Source: Bacillota bacterium
Lineage (GTDB): Bacteria > Bacillota > Clostridia > Acetivibrionales > DTU013
Length of the DNA stretch: 58,596 nucleotides
Assembly: GCA_023433505.1 (NCBI GenBank)
Contig: JAEZCO010000062.1
Location: forward strand, 1 to 58,596
Direction of reading: 5' to 3'
Positions 1 through 8,722 of this stretch are shown here, one piece after another (positions within the stretch are counted from its first letter, which is position 1; each line of letters begins with the position of its first letter). Below the pieces are notes generated by a model. It saw only the letters and a program-made list of their open reading frames with translations. It made no database searches and was not told the DNA's origin. The position numbers were made by a program, and so were the translations under genes.

Positions 1-1
1 T

Positions 2-370
2 GTTGCCTCAGCGGTCCTTGGCAAACAGGATATAGACGACCTGGTAATTTACAATATCGCCAAAACTGACATGAAAAATAATGGGAGTACTTTAATCGCG
101 CTCGACCGGAAGTCCGGCAAAGAAAAATGGAAGGTTAACATGAAATACTACAGTTGGAGCTCTCCTGTTGCCGTCTATACAAAGGAAGGTAAATCCTATT
201 TGATTGTCTGCGATTCCGGCGGTTATATGAGCTTATTTGAAGGTGCTACGGGTAAAAAGCTTGACTCTTTGCCCCTGGAAGCAAATATAGAAGCCTCGCC
301 TGCCGTATATGACGATATGATCGTCGTGGGCACACGAGGCCGCAAAATCTGGGGAATCAGAATCAAATAA
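2..370 (+). CDS. C-terminal part of a PQQ-like beta-propeller repeat protein (5' end outside window)
   Basis: The reading frame is open from base 2 and runs to a TAA at 368-370, so this is the 3' end of a longer gene. The visible 122 residues hold beta-propeller blades of the PQQ/quinoprotein type: 'LIALDRKSGKEKWKVN' is the classic 'alDa.tGk.lW.' blade motif, followed by 'SSPAVY'-like strands and 'ASPAVYDDMIVVGTRGRKIWGI' features. Such proteins are often exported or lipid-anchored binding or scaffold proteins; the quinone-enzyme function is usually absent when only the blade repeats are present. The signal sequence, if any, lies upstream of the window. It converges on the gntR-type gene across a short hairpin. 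Exact function is unknown. Confidence 0.8.
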   Translation, partial: VASAVLGKQDIDDLVIYNIAKTDMKNNGSTLIALDRKSGKEKWKVNMKYYSWSSPVAVYTKEGKSYLIVCDSGGYMSLFEGATGKKLDSLPLEANIEASPAVYDDMIVVGTRGRKIWGIRIK

Positions 371-393
371 GCGGGATTGTTACATCCCGCTTG
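371..393. terminator. Hairpin between converging genes
   Basis: Seven-base arms GCGGGAT (371-377) and ATCCCGC (384-390) lie directly after the stop codon of the beta-propeller gene and 40 bases from the end of the converging gntR gene. The T-tract on either strand is short, so it is a plausible but weak bidirectional terminator. Confidence 0.55.
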
Positions 394-432
394 TCGCTAA
401 TAAACATCCATAATTTGGCAGTAGACCTAAGC

Positions 433-1176
433 TTACTTGTTGTTTTCAAACATCAGCTTGCATTTGTCCGCCCTGTATTTTGCAATAATAAATTCAACAA
501 CCTGCCCGCTTTTTGAATAAAGGATATTATCAATCTTTATCAAAGCGCTGCCCGTCTGCACATGCAGATGCTGAGCATCTTCCTGGCTTGTGAAAATAAT
601 TTCGACGGTACTTTTGGTTTTTACAGGCAACAGCGGATATTTGCCCCTGAGGATTTCAAAGGACGGCTTGTTTGCCTTTATGTCCTCAATAATCCCGGGA
701 AACAAGCCTAAGGGTATGTATGAAACATTATAGGACAGGACGTCGTTTTTCTGCGTCACGATGTACTTGATTTCGGCAAAGTTGTGCTGCTGGTTGTAAC
801 TTCCGGCCGAACTGAACAGTTCTTCCAGACATTTCAGGCTGCTGCTGTTTATGCTTCTTATTGACACTATGTTGTGCTGACCCGGCTCCTGGCTGTCAAG
901 GATGGAATCGGTAAAACCCGTATAGCTTTTAATATCAACCTTGGATTTGCTTTTTGCTACAAAGGTCCCCTTCCCTTTTTCCTTATAAAGATAACCGTTG
1001 CTGGTAAGTTCACTGACAGCCTGCCTGACGGTGGGCCTGCTTATATCGTATTGCTCGCACAATTCCTGCTCGGAAGGGATTTTTGTTTCTTCTCCATATT
1101 CGCCGCTTTCAATCTTATCGATAATCATGTTTTTCAACTGTGAATATAGAGGTACATCACTATATTTATTAATCAT
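433..1176 (-). CDS. GntR-family transcriptional regulator, HutC/UTRA type
   Basis: This 247-residue protein has a winged helix-turn-helix of the GntR type at about residues 8-75 (PLYSQLK at the start, 'IPSEQELCEQYDISRPTVRQ' recognition region, 'GYLYKEKGKGTFV' wing) and a UTRA ligand-sensing domain from about 95 to 240. Members of this subfamily bind small effectors such as amino-sugar phosphates, histidine-pathway compounds or alkylphosphonates and release DNA. The gene stands alone, with its own promoter (1243-1271) and with purB upstream in the same direction, so its target is not evident from context. Start chosen at ATG 1176, with a GGGGGAG-containing ribosome site a little upstream. Confidence 0.85.
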   Translation of the reverse strand: MINKYSDVPLYSQLKNMIIDKIESGEYGEETKIPSEQELCEQYDISRPTVRQAVSELTSNGYLYKEKGKGTFVAKSKSKVDIKSYTGFTDSILDSQEPGQHNIVSIRSINSSSLKCLEELFSSAGSYNQQHNFAEIKYIVTQKNDVLSYNVSYIPLGLFPGIIEDIKANKPSFEILRGKYPLLPVKTKSTVEIIFTSQEDAQHLHVQTGSALIKIDNILYSKSGQVVEFIIAKYRADKCKLMFENNK

Positions 1177-1242
1177 CCTTATTTCTCCCCCTGAACAAAA
1201 ACCAGTATGTTAGCATAGCAGCACATTATTACATCTTTACTA

Positions 1243-1271
1243 ATTTTAATATATTATCACTGGTATTTCAA
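1243..1271 (-). promoter_or_regulatory. Candidate sigma-A promoter for the gntR-type gene
   Basis: Read on the minus strand: TTGAAA (1271-1266), 17-bp spacer, TAAAAT (1248-1243), about 65 bases before the start codon. The imperfect palindrome TATG-ttag-CATA around 1207-1218 just downstream could be an autoregulatory operator, but this is only a guess. Confidence 0.5.
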
Positions 1272-1288
1272 CAACCTATGATAATATT

Positions 1289-2716
1289 TTATACCTTTAA
1301 TTCTACATTTATTTCGCATGCCGCAATACCGGAGAGTGCCGGCGAAACGTGTTCGGTAATGAACTCTTCAACCTGCTGGGGGGCTCTCCCAATATAATTC
1401 CCGGCGTCCATTACAGACATGATTTCTTCGTAGGTCATACCGAATATAGGGTCGCCGGCAATTCGGCCAATAAGGTCGTTGGCATTGCCGAAAAGCTTTA
1501 CCTGCTTTGCCGCCTCCATCGAATGGACCCGGATCCTCTCATGAAGCTCCTGCCTGTCTCCTCCCTTTTTAACGGCTTCCATCATGATGTTTTCCGTGGC
1601 CATGAAAGGGAGTTCTTCCATGACATGCTTCCCGATTACTTTCGGATAAACCACCAGTCCATCGGCTACATTCATGTAAATGTTCAAAATGGCATCCACC
1701 GCCAGGAAGGCTTCAGGTATGCTGATACGCCTGTTAGCCGAGTCATCGAGAGTTCTTTCAAACCACTGGGTCGATGCGGTAATGGCCGGATTTAAAGCGT
1801 CAACGATAACATATCTGGCGAGGGAGGATATCCTTTCGGACCGCATCGGGTTGCGTTTGTACGCCATGGCTGAAGAGCCGATCTGTTTGGATTCGAAGGG
1901 TTCCTCTATCTCCTTCATGCTTTGCAGCAGCCTGATATCATTGCTGAATTTATAAGCGCTCTGGGCTATGCCGCTCAACACATTTAAAACACGGCTGTCC
2001 TGTTTGCGGGTATAAGTCTGCCCGGACACCGGATACACATTTTCGAAGCCGACTTTACTTGCAACCAGTGCTTCCAGCTTTCTTACCTTTTCGCTATCCC
2101 CCTCAAACAGTGCCATAAAGCTGGCCTGGGTTCCCGTAGTACCCTTGTTGCCAAGCAGCTTCATTCCTGAGAGCACATATTCAAGGTCTTCAAGATCGAT
2201 TAAAAGATCCTGCATCCATAAACAAGCCCTTTTGCCAACGGTGACCAGCTGGGCAGGCTGGTAATGCGTAAATCCCAGCGTAGGCATGTCTTTATACTTC
2301 AATGCGAATTCAGACAGTATTTTTATTGCGGCTGCCAGCTTTAGCTTAATTAGCTTAAGCGCCTCGGTCATGACGATTATATCCGTATTGTCACCCACAT
2401 AGCATGATGTTGCACCCAGATGTATGATTCCCTTTGCCGTTGGGCATTGCTCGCCATAAGCATGTACATGCGCCATGACGTCATGACGTACTTCCTTTTC
2501 TTTTCTCTCTGCTACTTCATAGTTTATATCATCTTTGTATTTTTTCAACTCATCAATTTGTTCCTGTGTGACATTGAGCCCCAATTCCATTTCAGCTTCC
2601 GCCAGAGCGATCCACAGCCTCCTCCAGGTTCTGAATTTCATGTCGCTGGAAAACAGCTCCTGCATTTCCTTGCTGGCATATCTGGCATTAAAGGGACTTT
2701 CATAAGTATTTTTCAA
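1289..2716 (-). CDS. purB: Adenylosuccinate lyase
   Basis: PurB splits succinylaminoimidazole-carboxamide ribotide to AICAR plus fumarate and adenylosuccinate to AMP plus fumarate in purine synthesis; it is a cytosolic homotetramer. The 475-residue protein is of the usual length for the longer PurB group. The fumarase/aspartase superfamily signature is clear: 'SSAMAYKRNPMRSER' at residues 281-295 (flexible catalytic loop), 'THYQPAQ' at 150-156 and 'HDVMAHVHA' at 78-86 carrying the catalytic histidines. The start is a TTG at 2716, preceded by GGAGG nine bases upstream; no ATG fits as well. A TATAAT-like -10 box lies at 2761-2756 on the minus strand. The gene stands apart from other purine genes here. 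Confidence 0.95.
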   Translation of the reverse strand: MKNTYESPFNARYASKEMQELFSSDMKFRTWRRLWIALAEAEMELGLNVTQEQIDELKKYKDDINYEVAERKEKEVRHDVMAHVHAYGEQCPTAKGIIHLGATSCYVGDNTDIIVMTEALKLIKLKLAAAIKILSEFALKYKDMPTLGFTHYQPAQLVTVGKRACLWMQDLLIDLEDLEYVLSGMKLLGNKGTTGTQASFMALFEGDSEKVRKLEALVASKVGFENVYPVSGQTYTRKQDSRVLNVLSGIAQSAYKFSNDIRLLQSMKEIEEPFESKQIGSSAMAYKRNPMRSERISSLARYVIVDALNPAITASTQWFERTLDDSANRRISIPEAFLAVDAILNIYMNVADGLVVYPKVIGKHVMEELPFMATENIMMEAVKKGGDRQELHERIRVHSMEAAKQVKLFGNANDLIGRIAGDPIFGMTYEEIMSVMDAGNYIGRAPQQVEEFITEHVSPALSGIAACEINVELKV

Positions 2717-2860
2717 AATTGTTTACCTCCAATAGCTATATAAAATTACATTCCTATTATATCATAAAATATATTTGAGGAGATGAGCCCCGCATTTTCA
2801 TCGCCGTCAATTTGCATAAAGCCTTGGTGTCATTCCGTGCATGTATGCCCATGGCCTAAT

Positions 2861-2920
2861 AAAAGTCTCGGCGGCATCGAGCCCCCTCGCCTTTTGGTGA
2901 TTCGGCTTGGCCGAATACCG
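2861..2920 (+). repeat. Dispersed hairpin repeat, family 1, copy A
   Basis: About 60 bp that recur in six places in the window. Two hairpins are visible: an imperfect stem around 'GGCATCGAGCCCC' flanked by AGTCTCG and CTCGccTTT, then TTCGGC-ttgg-CCGAA. It lies between the aminotransferase terminator and purB. The short reading frames across it are not genes. Confidence 0.8.
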
Positions 2921-2921
2921 C

Positions 2922-2952
2922 TAAAAAAAGTGCGGGATCCCAAGAATCCCGC
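2922..2952 (-). terminator. Rho-independent terminator of the aminotransferase gene
   Basis: On the minus strand GCGGGAT (2952-2946), a short loop, ATCCCGC (2938-2932), then a run of seven T (2929-2923, after a C). It lies about 110 bases after the aminotransferase stop codon, right against repeat copy A. Confidence 0.8.
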
Positions 2953-3058
2953 CAAAGCTTTATGAATATGAGATTGATTCAAGGAATCCGGCCGAAAGAC
3001 GGAAACCCGAAACAATTATATTACGCTATTACTGAGAAATCAAGTCTTTATCAGGGCA

Positions 3059-4339
3059 CTACGCCAAAAGCTTTTTAATGCTTGCAATCTGAACGCATAC
3101 ACAAAGCAGCTCCATTGCTTTTTTGAGTTCGGCGACCGGAGGCATTGTGGGTGCAATTCTTATGTTTCTGTCCTGAGGGTCCTTGCCATAGGGATAGGTA
3201 GCTCCGGCCGGAGTCATTGTAACCCCTGCAGCAGCAGCCAATGCAAGAGTTTCTTTTGCACAGCCGTCCAGTGTGTTGAAGCTGATAAAATATCCTCCAT
3301 TGGGCTTGTTCCAGCATGCAATGCCTTTACCGCCAAGCTCGCCTTCAAGAATATCCAGCACCATGTCAAATTTGGGCTTAAGTATCTGGGCATGCTTCTT
3401 CATCTGGGCTTCGATCCCCTTCATATCCTTAAGAAAAGCCACATGCCTCAACTGATTTATTTTATCCGGCCCAATGGTTTTGATTCCAAGCTGCTTCTTT
3501 ATTAATGCGATATTGTTTTCACTGGCTGCCAGGACTGCGATTCCTGCGCCGGGGAAGGTAACCTTGGAGGTGGAGCTGAACATGAATACCCGGTCAGGGT
3601 TTCCGGCTTCCTTACAGGCCTGCATGATATTCAACAGCTTATCCGGCGTATCGGTGAGATGATGTACGGTATAGGCATTATCCCAGAATATCCTGAAATC
3701 ATCTGCCTTTGTCTTCATATTTGCAAAGCGCCGAACAACAGTATCCGAATAAGTGATACCCTCAGGATTGCTGTATTTGGGCGTACACCATATGCCTTTT
3801 ATCGCCTCATCCTTTGACACAAGCTCTTCTATTTTATCCATATCCGGACCGTCCGGCTTCATATCGACTGTGATCAGTTCCATATTAAAAAGCTCACAGA
3901 TAGCGAAGTGTCTGTCATATCCCGGGCTGGGACATAGAAATTTAACCGCCGGCTGTCTGCTCCATGGTTTTGCCCCGCCATATACTCCAAACATCATGGC
4001 TCTTGCCATTGCATCATACATAATGCTCAGACTCGAGTTTCCGCCGATAATAATTTCCTTTGGGGATACTTCCATCATTTCTGCGAATAACGCCTTGGCT
4101 TCCGGTATGCCGTCTACCAGTCCGTAATTTCTGCAATCCGTACCATCCGCAGCCTTGCAGGAATCCTTGGACGACGGATAATCCAGCATCTCCATGGAAA
4201 GCTCCACCTGATCAGCCCCGGGCTTGCCTCTGGACATATCCAGCTTAAGCTTCTGTGATACGAAATCTTCATATTTATTATTCAAATGGACCAGCAAATT
4301 TTGCAGTTCTTCTTTTTTCATTTCATTGAATTTTCCCAT
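3059..4339 (-). CDS. Aspartate aminotransferase, subgroup Ic (MocR-type class I/II aminotransferase)
   Basis: A 426-residue PLP enzyme predicted to transfer amino groups between aspartate (or a related amino acid) and 2-oxoglutarate. It fits the Ic group of fold-type I aminotransferases: 'YGLVDGIPEAK' near 72, substrate-contact 'YSNPEG' at 189-194, 'DNAY' at 220-223 contacting the cofactor, and the Schiff-base lysine in 'STSKVTFPGAG' (Lys259). The start is ATG 4339 with a GGGAGGGA ribosome site. A promoter of the form TTGCAA-17-TAAAAT can be read on the minus strand around 4395-4430. It is a single-gene unit ended by the terminator at 2922-2952. Substrate assignment comes from family resemblance only. 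Confidence 0.85.
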   Translation of the reverse strand: MGKFNEMKKEELQNLLVHLNNKYEDFVSQKLKLDMSRGKPGADQVELSMEMLDYPSSKDSCKAADGTDCRNYGLVDGIPEAKALFAEMMEVSPKEIIIGGNSSLSIMYDAMARAMMFGVYGGAKPWSRQPAVKFLCPSPGYDRHFAICELFNMELITVDMKPDGPDMDKIEELVSKDEAIKGIWCTPKYSNPEGITYSDTVVRRFANMKTKADDFRIFWDNAYTVHHLTDTPDKLLNIMQACKEAGNPDRVFMFSSTSKVTFPGAGIAVLAASENNIALIKKQLGIKTIGPDKINQLRHVAFLKDMKGIEAQMKKHAQILKPKFDMVLDILEGELGGKGIACWNKPNGGYFISFNTLDGCAKETLALAAAAGVTMTPAGATYPYGKDPQDRNIRIAPTMPPVAELKKAMELLCVCVQIASIKKLLA

Positions 4340-5205
4340 GTCAATCCCTCCCGGCTAAGCACCGTCTCTCTGTTAAATTATCAATATAAGCTATTTTATT
4401 ATATATTTTTTTGCTTTGCAACTTGATAAATATAATAATTCAAAAAATATTTATTTACTGATGATTCGCCCTTTAATATGCAGGAATCATATTTTGATAA
4501 ATCATTAACACAACATCCGCTTGTCTAAATCCACAATATACCACGTGTATTACTTTTCCTGCCGGGCACAATAGTATCACAAGGGTTCGTGATGGTTGAG
4601 CCAAGAATACTGCAGGGTCTTCATGGGCTTTGCACTATTCGGTCAAAGATTGATACCAGGTCTGTTTTTTGCAAGTTTTAGGCTTGATATCAGTCGGAGA
4701 GCAGAGCTTTACGAGTCTTCCAAGGCTTTATTGCAGCGGTTGAAACTGCTTCACGCTTTTAGTTTCGGGTGTGTGGTGTGTTGATTATTCCGTTGCAGTA
4801 GGGTCGAAAAGGATTTGTACGGTTCGAGCTAAGATTGTCAAGGGTTCCGCAGGTATGATACCTTACCCTCTTTAGCCTGTTTGCTTTTAAAACAGCGGCA
4901 GTCCCTGAACAGGTAGAAATACTTGAGTCAAGCCTGCTGCAGTGTTTTGCAGCTGTTCCTGGACGGGTGGTAGAAATACTGGTGGTCACATGCAGTCGAA
5001 AGATTGCATATGGCTTCCAAGGTACTCTTGGTAATCGAGCAAAGGTGGGTATGGGTTTTGTAATGCTTGTGGGCAGTCGAAAGATTGTCTATAGGTATGC
5101 AGGGATCTCTATCGGCTGTAGCGTAGATCATCATGAGCTCTTTTTATATTTTCTTAAATTCTCTTTACAGTCAGGCACCCCATTTAAAAATAATTCACCC
5201 AACGT
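4340..5205. other. Gene-poor stretch with degenerate direct repeats
   Basis: No convincing gene. The first 130 bases hold the aminotransferase promoter region. From about 4570 to 5120 the sequence is full of diverged copies of short units. 'CAGTCGAAAGATTG' occurs exactly at 4992-5005 and 5073-5086 (81 bp apart), and 'GGTCAAAGATTG' at 4641. 'AGGTAGAAATACT' (4911-4923) and 'TGGTAGAAATACT' (4968-4980) are 57 bp apart, each preceded by a related CAG..CCTG.AC block. Short reading frames on both strands show the same repeats as peptide echoes but have no ribosome sites. It may be a decayed repetitive element, a dead repeat-protein gene or an unrecognised RNA. Confidence 0.6.
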
Positions 5206-6144
5206 TTATTGCATGACCTCGCGAATCACCCTTAAAAAATTCCCGCTGGTAAATTTGTCGATAAAGCGTTGAGAATAATTCAAGGCCAGGAGCCTGTCAA
5301 TGATTTTACCCATATCCTGAATGCCGTTTATACCTTCAGGCAGACATTCAACTCCATCAAAGTCAGCTCCCAGGCCGATGTGGTCTTCGCCGGTAATCCC
5401 TGAAATATGTTCAATATGCTTTATGATATCCTCCATGGCTGCAGTACCTGCATTATTGAGAAAATAGGGATACAGATTTATGCCTGCGACTCCGTTGTTG
5501 GACTTTATGGCCATAAGCTGTGCATCATCAAGGTTTCTAGGATGGCTGCAGATAACTTTTGAATTTGAGTGGGAAGCGATAATCGGCGCTTTTGTCATCT
5601 CCATGACATCCCAGAAGCTTTTCTCGGATAAATGGGATACATCCACCAGCATTCCAAGCCGGTTCATCTCCTCAACCACTTCTTTGCCAAATGCGGTAAG
5701 GCCCACCCCATTCTCGCTGTCTTTAACGCCGTCGGCTATTTCGTTTTTATAGTTCCAGGTCAGACAAATACTTCTTACGCCAAGGCGGTAAAACATCCTT
5801 AAAGCAGAAAGATCGCCCTGCAGAACTCCCCCATTCTCTACGGATATGACTGCAGCCGTTTTTCCTGTATCCAGGGTTTCCGTGATTTCCTGAAAATTGC
5901 GGCAAACAGCAAAATAATCACCGAATTGCTCCGCCTGCTGCTGCAGGAAATCCAATATCCGGATCAGTCTTAGCATCTCTGTTCCCATGTATTCCTTGGG
6001 ATCAACAAATGCGGCAAAAAACTGCACGTGCTTCTCTTTGCTCCTTAACCTTTCCAGGTCAATGTGAAGCCCGTTTCTTAGCATGCTTTCTTTTTTATCC
6101 ATTGCCTCCGTTATACTGTCACAATGTGCGTCTACGATTAACAT
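5206..6144 (-). CDS. Membrane dipeptidase, peptidase family M19 (renal dipeptidase type)
   Basis: A 312-residue zinc hydrolase of the amidohydrolase fold that cleaves dipeptides, often with a D- or dehydro-residue. Metal-binding motifs are visible: 'DAHCD' (His7, Asp9), 'SVENGG' near 105 for the bridging glutamate, 'DVSHLS' near 169, 'ASHSNSK' near 190 and 'GLGADFDG' near 258. No signal peptide or membrane segment is seen, so it is probably cytosolic despite the family name. It follows yraN in the same direction with a 30-base gap and may be the last gene of the long operon. ATG at 6144 with a GGAGG-like site. Confidence 0.88.
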   Translation of the reverse strand: MLIVDAHCDSITEAMDKKESMLRNGLHIDLERLRSKEKHVQFFAAFVDPKEYMGTEMLRLIRILDFLQQQAEQFGDYFAVCRNFQEITETLDTGKTAAVISVENGGVLQGDLSALRMFYRLGVRSICLTWNYKNEIADGVKDSENGVGLTAFGKEVVEEMNRLGMLVDVSHLSEKSFWDVMEMTKAPIIASHSNSKVICSHPRNLDDAQLMAIKSNNGVAGINLYPYFLNNAGTAAMEDIIKHIEHISGITGEDHIGLGADFDGVECLPEGINGIQDMGKIIDRLLALNYSQRFIDKFTSGNFLRVIREVMQ

Positions 6145-6174
6145 ATCCTCTATCCTCCAATATTCATCCAGATA

Positions 6175-6561
6175 CTAAAAAGCATTCTTAATCAGATTAA
6201 TATTCTCCGGTATAAAGCTGCCATCTCTTTTTTTGCCCGTGACTTCCGCAATATCAAAACGAACGGGCTTTTCCGTTAAGCCGTGGAGCTTCAAATAAGT
6301 CCATGCCAGCTTTCTTATATTTTCCTGTTTTCTTCTGTCAACAGACTCACCGGGCGTCCCAAACATATTTCCTGTCCTTGTTTTAACTTCAATAAAACAA
6401 ATATATTCCTGCTCAGCGGCAATTATATCGATTTCTCCCATTCTTCCGACTCTATAGTTCCTTTCCGCTATCCTGTAGCCGTTGGAAGTAATATGCCTGC
6501 AGACCAGTTCCTCCCCCAGCCCTCCGAAGCTGCGCTTATTATCTTTTTTTATCGGATCCAT
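6175..6561 (-). CDS. YraN/UPF0102 family putative endonuclease
   Basis: A small protein of the UPF0102 family, predicted to have a restriction-endonuclease-like (PD-D/E-xK) fold. Visible core: 'GLGEELVCRHI' helix, 'GEIDIIA' carrying the metal-binding Glu/Asp, then 'CFIEVKTR' carrying the E-x-K. Its cellular role is not settled. Although the frame opens at 6603, ATG 6561 (MDPIKK) is preferred because GGAG lies six bases before it; this still gives a 23-base overlap with the upstream gene, pointing to translational coupling. The family commonly sits next to rnhB and the FlhB-like gene, as here. Confidence 0.85.
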   Translation of the reverse strand: MDPIKKDNKRSFGGLGEELVCRHITSNGYRIAERNYRVGRMGEIDIIAAEQEYICFIEVKTRTGNMFGTPGESVDRRKQENIRKLAWTYLKLHGLTEKPVRFDIAEVTGKKRDGSFIPENINLIKNAF

Positions 6562-6844
6562 ATAATTCTCCATAGCTCGAATCGATTTTGCTGACAAAAA
6601 CAAGGACCTGCGCTACTACCTCATAAAGCTCCGGAGGTATTTCATCCCCTATATGGAGGGCATTTAAGGCATGTGCCAGGCTAACGTCCTCATATACGGG
6701 CACATCATTTTTTTCTGCCGCCTCAATTATTTTTTCGGCAACCTCACCCTTGCCCAGGGCAACAATTGAAGGCGCCTTTCCTTTTTCAGGCGAATAGCGA
6801 AGAGCGGCGACTTCTTTTATTTTTTTGCTGTTGTTTTTTTCCAT
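6539..6844 (-). CDS. FlhB C-terminal-domain-like protein (YlqH type)
   Basis: A 101-residue soluble protein that matches only the cytoplasmic C-terminal domain of FlhB/YscU export-gate proteins: 'ALRYSPEKGKAPSIVALGKGEVA', 'AEKNDVPVYEDVSLAHAL' and 'GDEIPPELYEVVAQVL' follow the family order (the first is split here only for description). It lacks the FlhB membrane segments and the NPTH self-cleavage motif, so it is not a complete export component. Together with the FliK-like gene upstream it forms the ylqG-ylqH pair found in many Firmicutes beside rnhB; its role is unknown. The ribosome site is weak and distant. Confidence 0.82.
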   Translation of the reverse strand: MEKNNSKKIKEVAALRYSPEKGKAPSIVALGKGEVAEKIIEAAEKNDVPVYEDVSLAHALNALHIGDEIPPELYEVVAQVLVFVSKIDSSYGELYGSDKKR

Positions 6845-6947
6845 TGAATACTTGCAGCCCTTTCGTGGAAAGCCTTGAGCAGCCTTCGGAAGAAGTTTTT
6901 TCCTTCCTGGTCCGGCATTTCCGCATCATATCTCACTATCATATCTT

Positions 6948-8531
6948 TTATATCTTTAAATCCACCGACATTCGTCCATCCGAAAGCTCTTTTTTTACGA
7001 TACGCTCTACATTTACCGGATTGGTACGCTCCTCCAGCAGTTTATATTTTACGTCAACGAGCCTGTACCCCTTGTCCATTAAGCTGCTGTAAAGATGTCT
7101 GTAATTTTCCTTGATGAAATCGATGACTTTTTGTCCTTCGGCTCTGAGATTGATCCCTACATTTTTACCTTTAACATCGATTAATGTTTCTACCCTGCCA
7201 AGATTCTGCGTATCAAGGGATATGAGCATAACGGCATTCTGAGGATCAACGCGTTTTTTGCTTTTGTCCTTTTTTATAATATAAAGGTCGCTGGTTGTAT
7301 TGAAGCCCGAAAGATTCAAAGGGATCTGGACATAGACGCTGTTTGTGCTTATCTGGTTCAGAAGCTTGATGCCCTCTTCAATATTATTTGCTCTGGCAGT
7401 AATATCGGCTCTTTCGGGCTGGCTTAACGACTGACTTATATGCTTGATGTCGTCCAGCTTGTCAAAAATCTCTTTATAGATTTTTTTTACATCCAGTTCT
7501 GAAGAAAGTTTTTCCGAATCTGTGCTGGCAAATATTCTTTGAAAGGCTTCCTTTAGCTCCCCGGCCAGTTTTTTTATCTCTCTGCCGTTTTCTTCAGGGT
7601 CTTTTTGCTTATAAATCAGAAGCTCCTGATCGGAATCGATCGAATTAAATCCCCCGGCTTCACCGGGCATTATCACGGGTATTCCTTTTGCAACGGCGGT
7701 ACTGTCCTGTCTGTCATAAAAAAGCTTGTTCAGCTTCATATCTGCCGTTTTTTGCTGTGTTTCTATTAAATCTGCCTCTGTGCTTATTTCACCATTTACA
7801 ACTGCATTTTGTATAGCTTTCTTTGAATTGTCAATCGTATCCTCTATATTTCCGGACTGCCTTGGCTGCGGTCTGCCCATGGCTTCGTTATTTGTCATGG
7901 AATCGTCTGAATGAATGCCTGGTGTTGATTTTTCCGCTGTGCTGCCTTCAGCGAGCTTTGAAATAATGGCATGCAGATCCTCCAATTGACTGCCAAGCTT
8001 CAAATTTCCTTCAATGAGCTTGATTGCCGCATCCATTATCCGGGGCTCGGCAGAAATGTTTTTTTCGGTCAGGAACACTGCCTTTTCCGGAGTAAGCGCT
8101 TTGAACTTGTCCAGAAGCTGGGAAGCTTTATCAAATAACTCCCGGGTTGCATTTATACCGGTTTCTTTTATCTCCCCGGCCAGCTGCAGATTATGCGCGT
8201 CAGGCTTTATATTCAGGTCGTTAAGGAGCTTTACAGCTTCATTCCGCGAACCCTGAACAAGAGGTGCATCTTTTTTTACAGTCTCCAGGACCAAAGTGCC
8301 GCCGTTTCTGCCTTTTACCAGAAGCTCCAGGTTCTCGCCCGGAGCAGTATCGATATCGGATGCCGTCGCGGCACGCAAGACAGAGCCGTCAAAAAGCTTG
8401 AGCAGCAATTCGCCCGAAGTAATTTCAAGCACTTTGGCTCTGACGATATCCCCGGTAGCAAGCTTTCCCAAAATGTCAGCCAGGCCTTTAGGGGCCGCAG
8501 CCTGTTCGGTAATAACGGCATTGATCCTCAT
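6948..8531 (-). CDS. FliK-like protein with C-terminal flagellar hook-length domain (YlqG type)
   Basis: A 527-residue protein with a low-complexity, charged middle and a C-terminal domain (about 415-500) resembling the FliK C-terminal hook-length control domain: 'VYVQIPLNLSG', 'LISLDTQNLGRVETLIDVKG' (20 residues) and 'FIKENYRHLYSSLMDKGY'. The N-terminal 80 residues ('GDIVRAKVLEITSGELLLKL') form a small beta-rich segment also seen in YlqG-type proteins. No flagellar genes are in the window, so this is the stand-alone paralogue paired with the FlhB-like gene, not evidence of a flagellar cluster. Start ATG 8531. A repeat-filled gap of 298 bases separates it from rnhB. Confidence 0.78.
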   Translation of the reverse strand: MRINAVITEQAAAPKGLADILGKLATGDIVRAKVLEITSGELLLKLFDGSVLRAATASDIDTAPGENLELLVKGRNGGTLVLETVKKDAPLVQGSRNEAVKLLNDLNIKPDAHNLQLAGEIKETGINATRELFDKASQLLDKFKALTPEKAVFLTEKNISAEPRIMDAAIKLIEGNLKLGSQLEDLHAIISKLAEGSTAEKSTPGIHSDDSMTNNEAMGRPQPRQSGNIEDTIDNSKKAIQNAVVNGEISTEADLIETQQKTADMKLNKLFYDRQDSTAVAKGIPVIMPGEAGGFNSIDSDQELLIYKQKDPEENGREIKKLAGELKEAFQRIFASTDSEKLSSELDVKKIYKEIFDKLDDIKHISQSLSQPERADITARANNIEEGIKLLNQISTNSVYVQIPLNLSGFNTTSDLYIIKKDKSKKRVDPQNAVMLISLDTQNLGRVETLIDVKGKNVGINLRAEGQKVIDFIKENYRHLYSSLMDKGYRLVDVKYKLLEERTNPVNVERIVKKELSDGRMSVDLKI

Positions 8532-8602
8532 AAATACATTTTCCTTCCGGGCTCAGTACAGCTTTCGCGTAAATTGGTTATCAGATAAGTTCAGTATCAA
8601 CT

Positions 8603-8720
8603 CGCCTGTCATTGCGAGTGCAACATAAGCGGAGTGTGGCAATCTAAGGAGATAATCCGATGCTTCGTCGCAGGCTCCCCGCATTGCCCATGCCACATAG
8701 TGGCACACACGAGAATAAAA
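8603..8720. repeat. Degenerate CATTGCGAG-type intergenic repeat
   Basis: Begins 'TGTCATTGCGAGTG' and continues 'GTGTGGCAATCT', then a GC-rich stretch with GTGCCA.../TGGCAC arms. This general type is widespread between bacterial genes and resembles the relic near 47450-47490. It lies in the rnhB-ylqG gap together with family 2 copy A. The short reading frames across it are not credible genes. Confidence 0.5.
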
Positions 8721-8722
8721 AA

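Noticed and set aside
2..370. Pyrroloquinoline-quinone dehydrogenase
   Set aside because: Only beta-propeller blades are visible; no catalytic or quinone-binding residues can be shown in this fragment.
5041..5070. AAAGGTGGGTATGGG, faintly like the T-box AGGGTGGNACC motif
   Set aside because: No upstream specifier stem, no antiterminator/terminator pair and no downstream gene in that direction.
4596..5272. Reading frames of 60-100 residues on both strands
   Set aside because: No ribosome sites; the peptide repeats only mirror the DNA repeats, and one frame runs into the dipeptidase gene on the opposite strand.
6539..8531. Flagellar or type III export locus
   Set aside because: Only the FlhB C-terminal-like and FliK-like stand-alone genes are present, the usual ylqH-ylqG pair beside rnhB; no other flagellar gene is seen.
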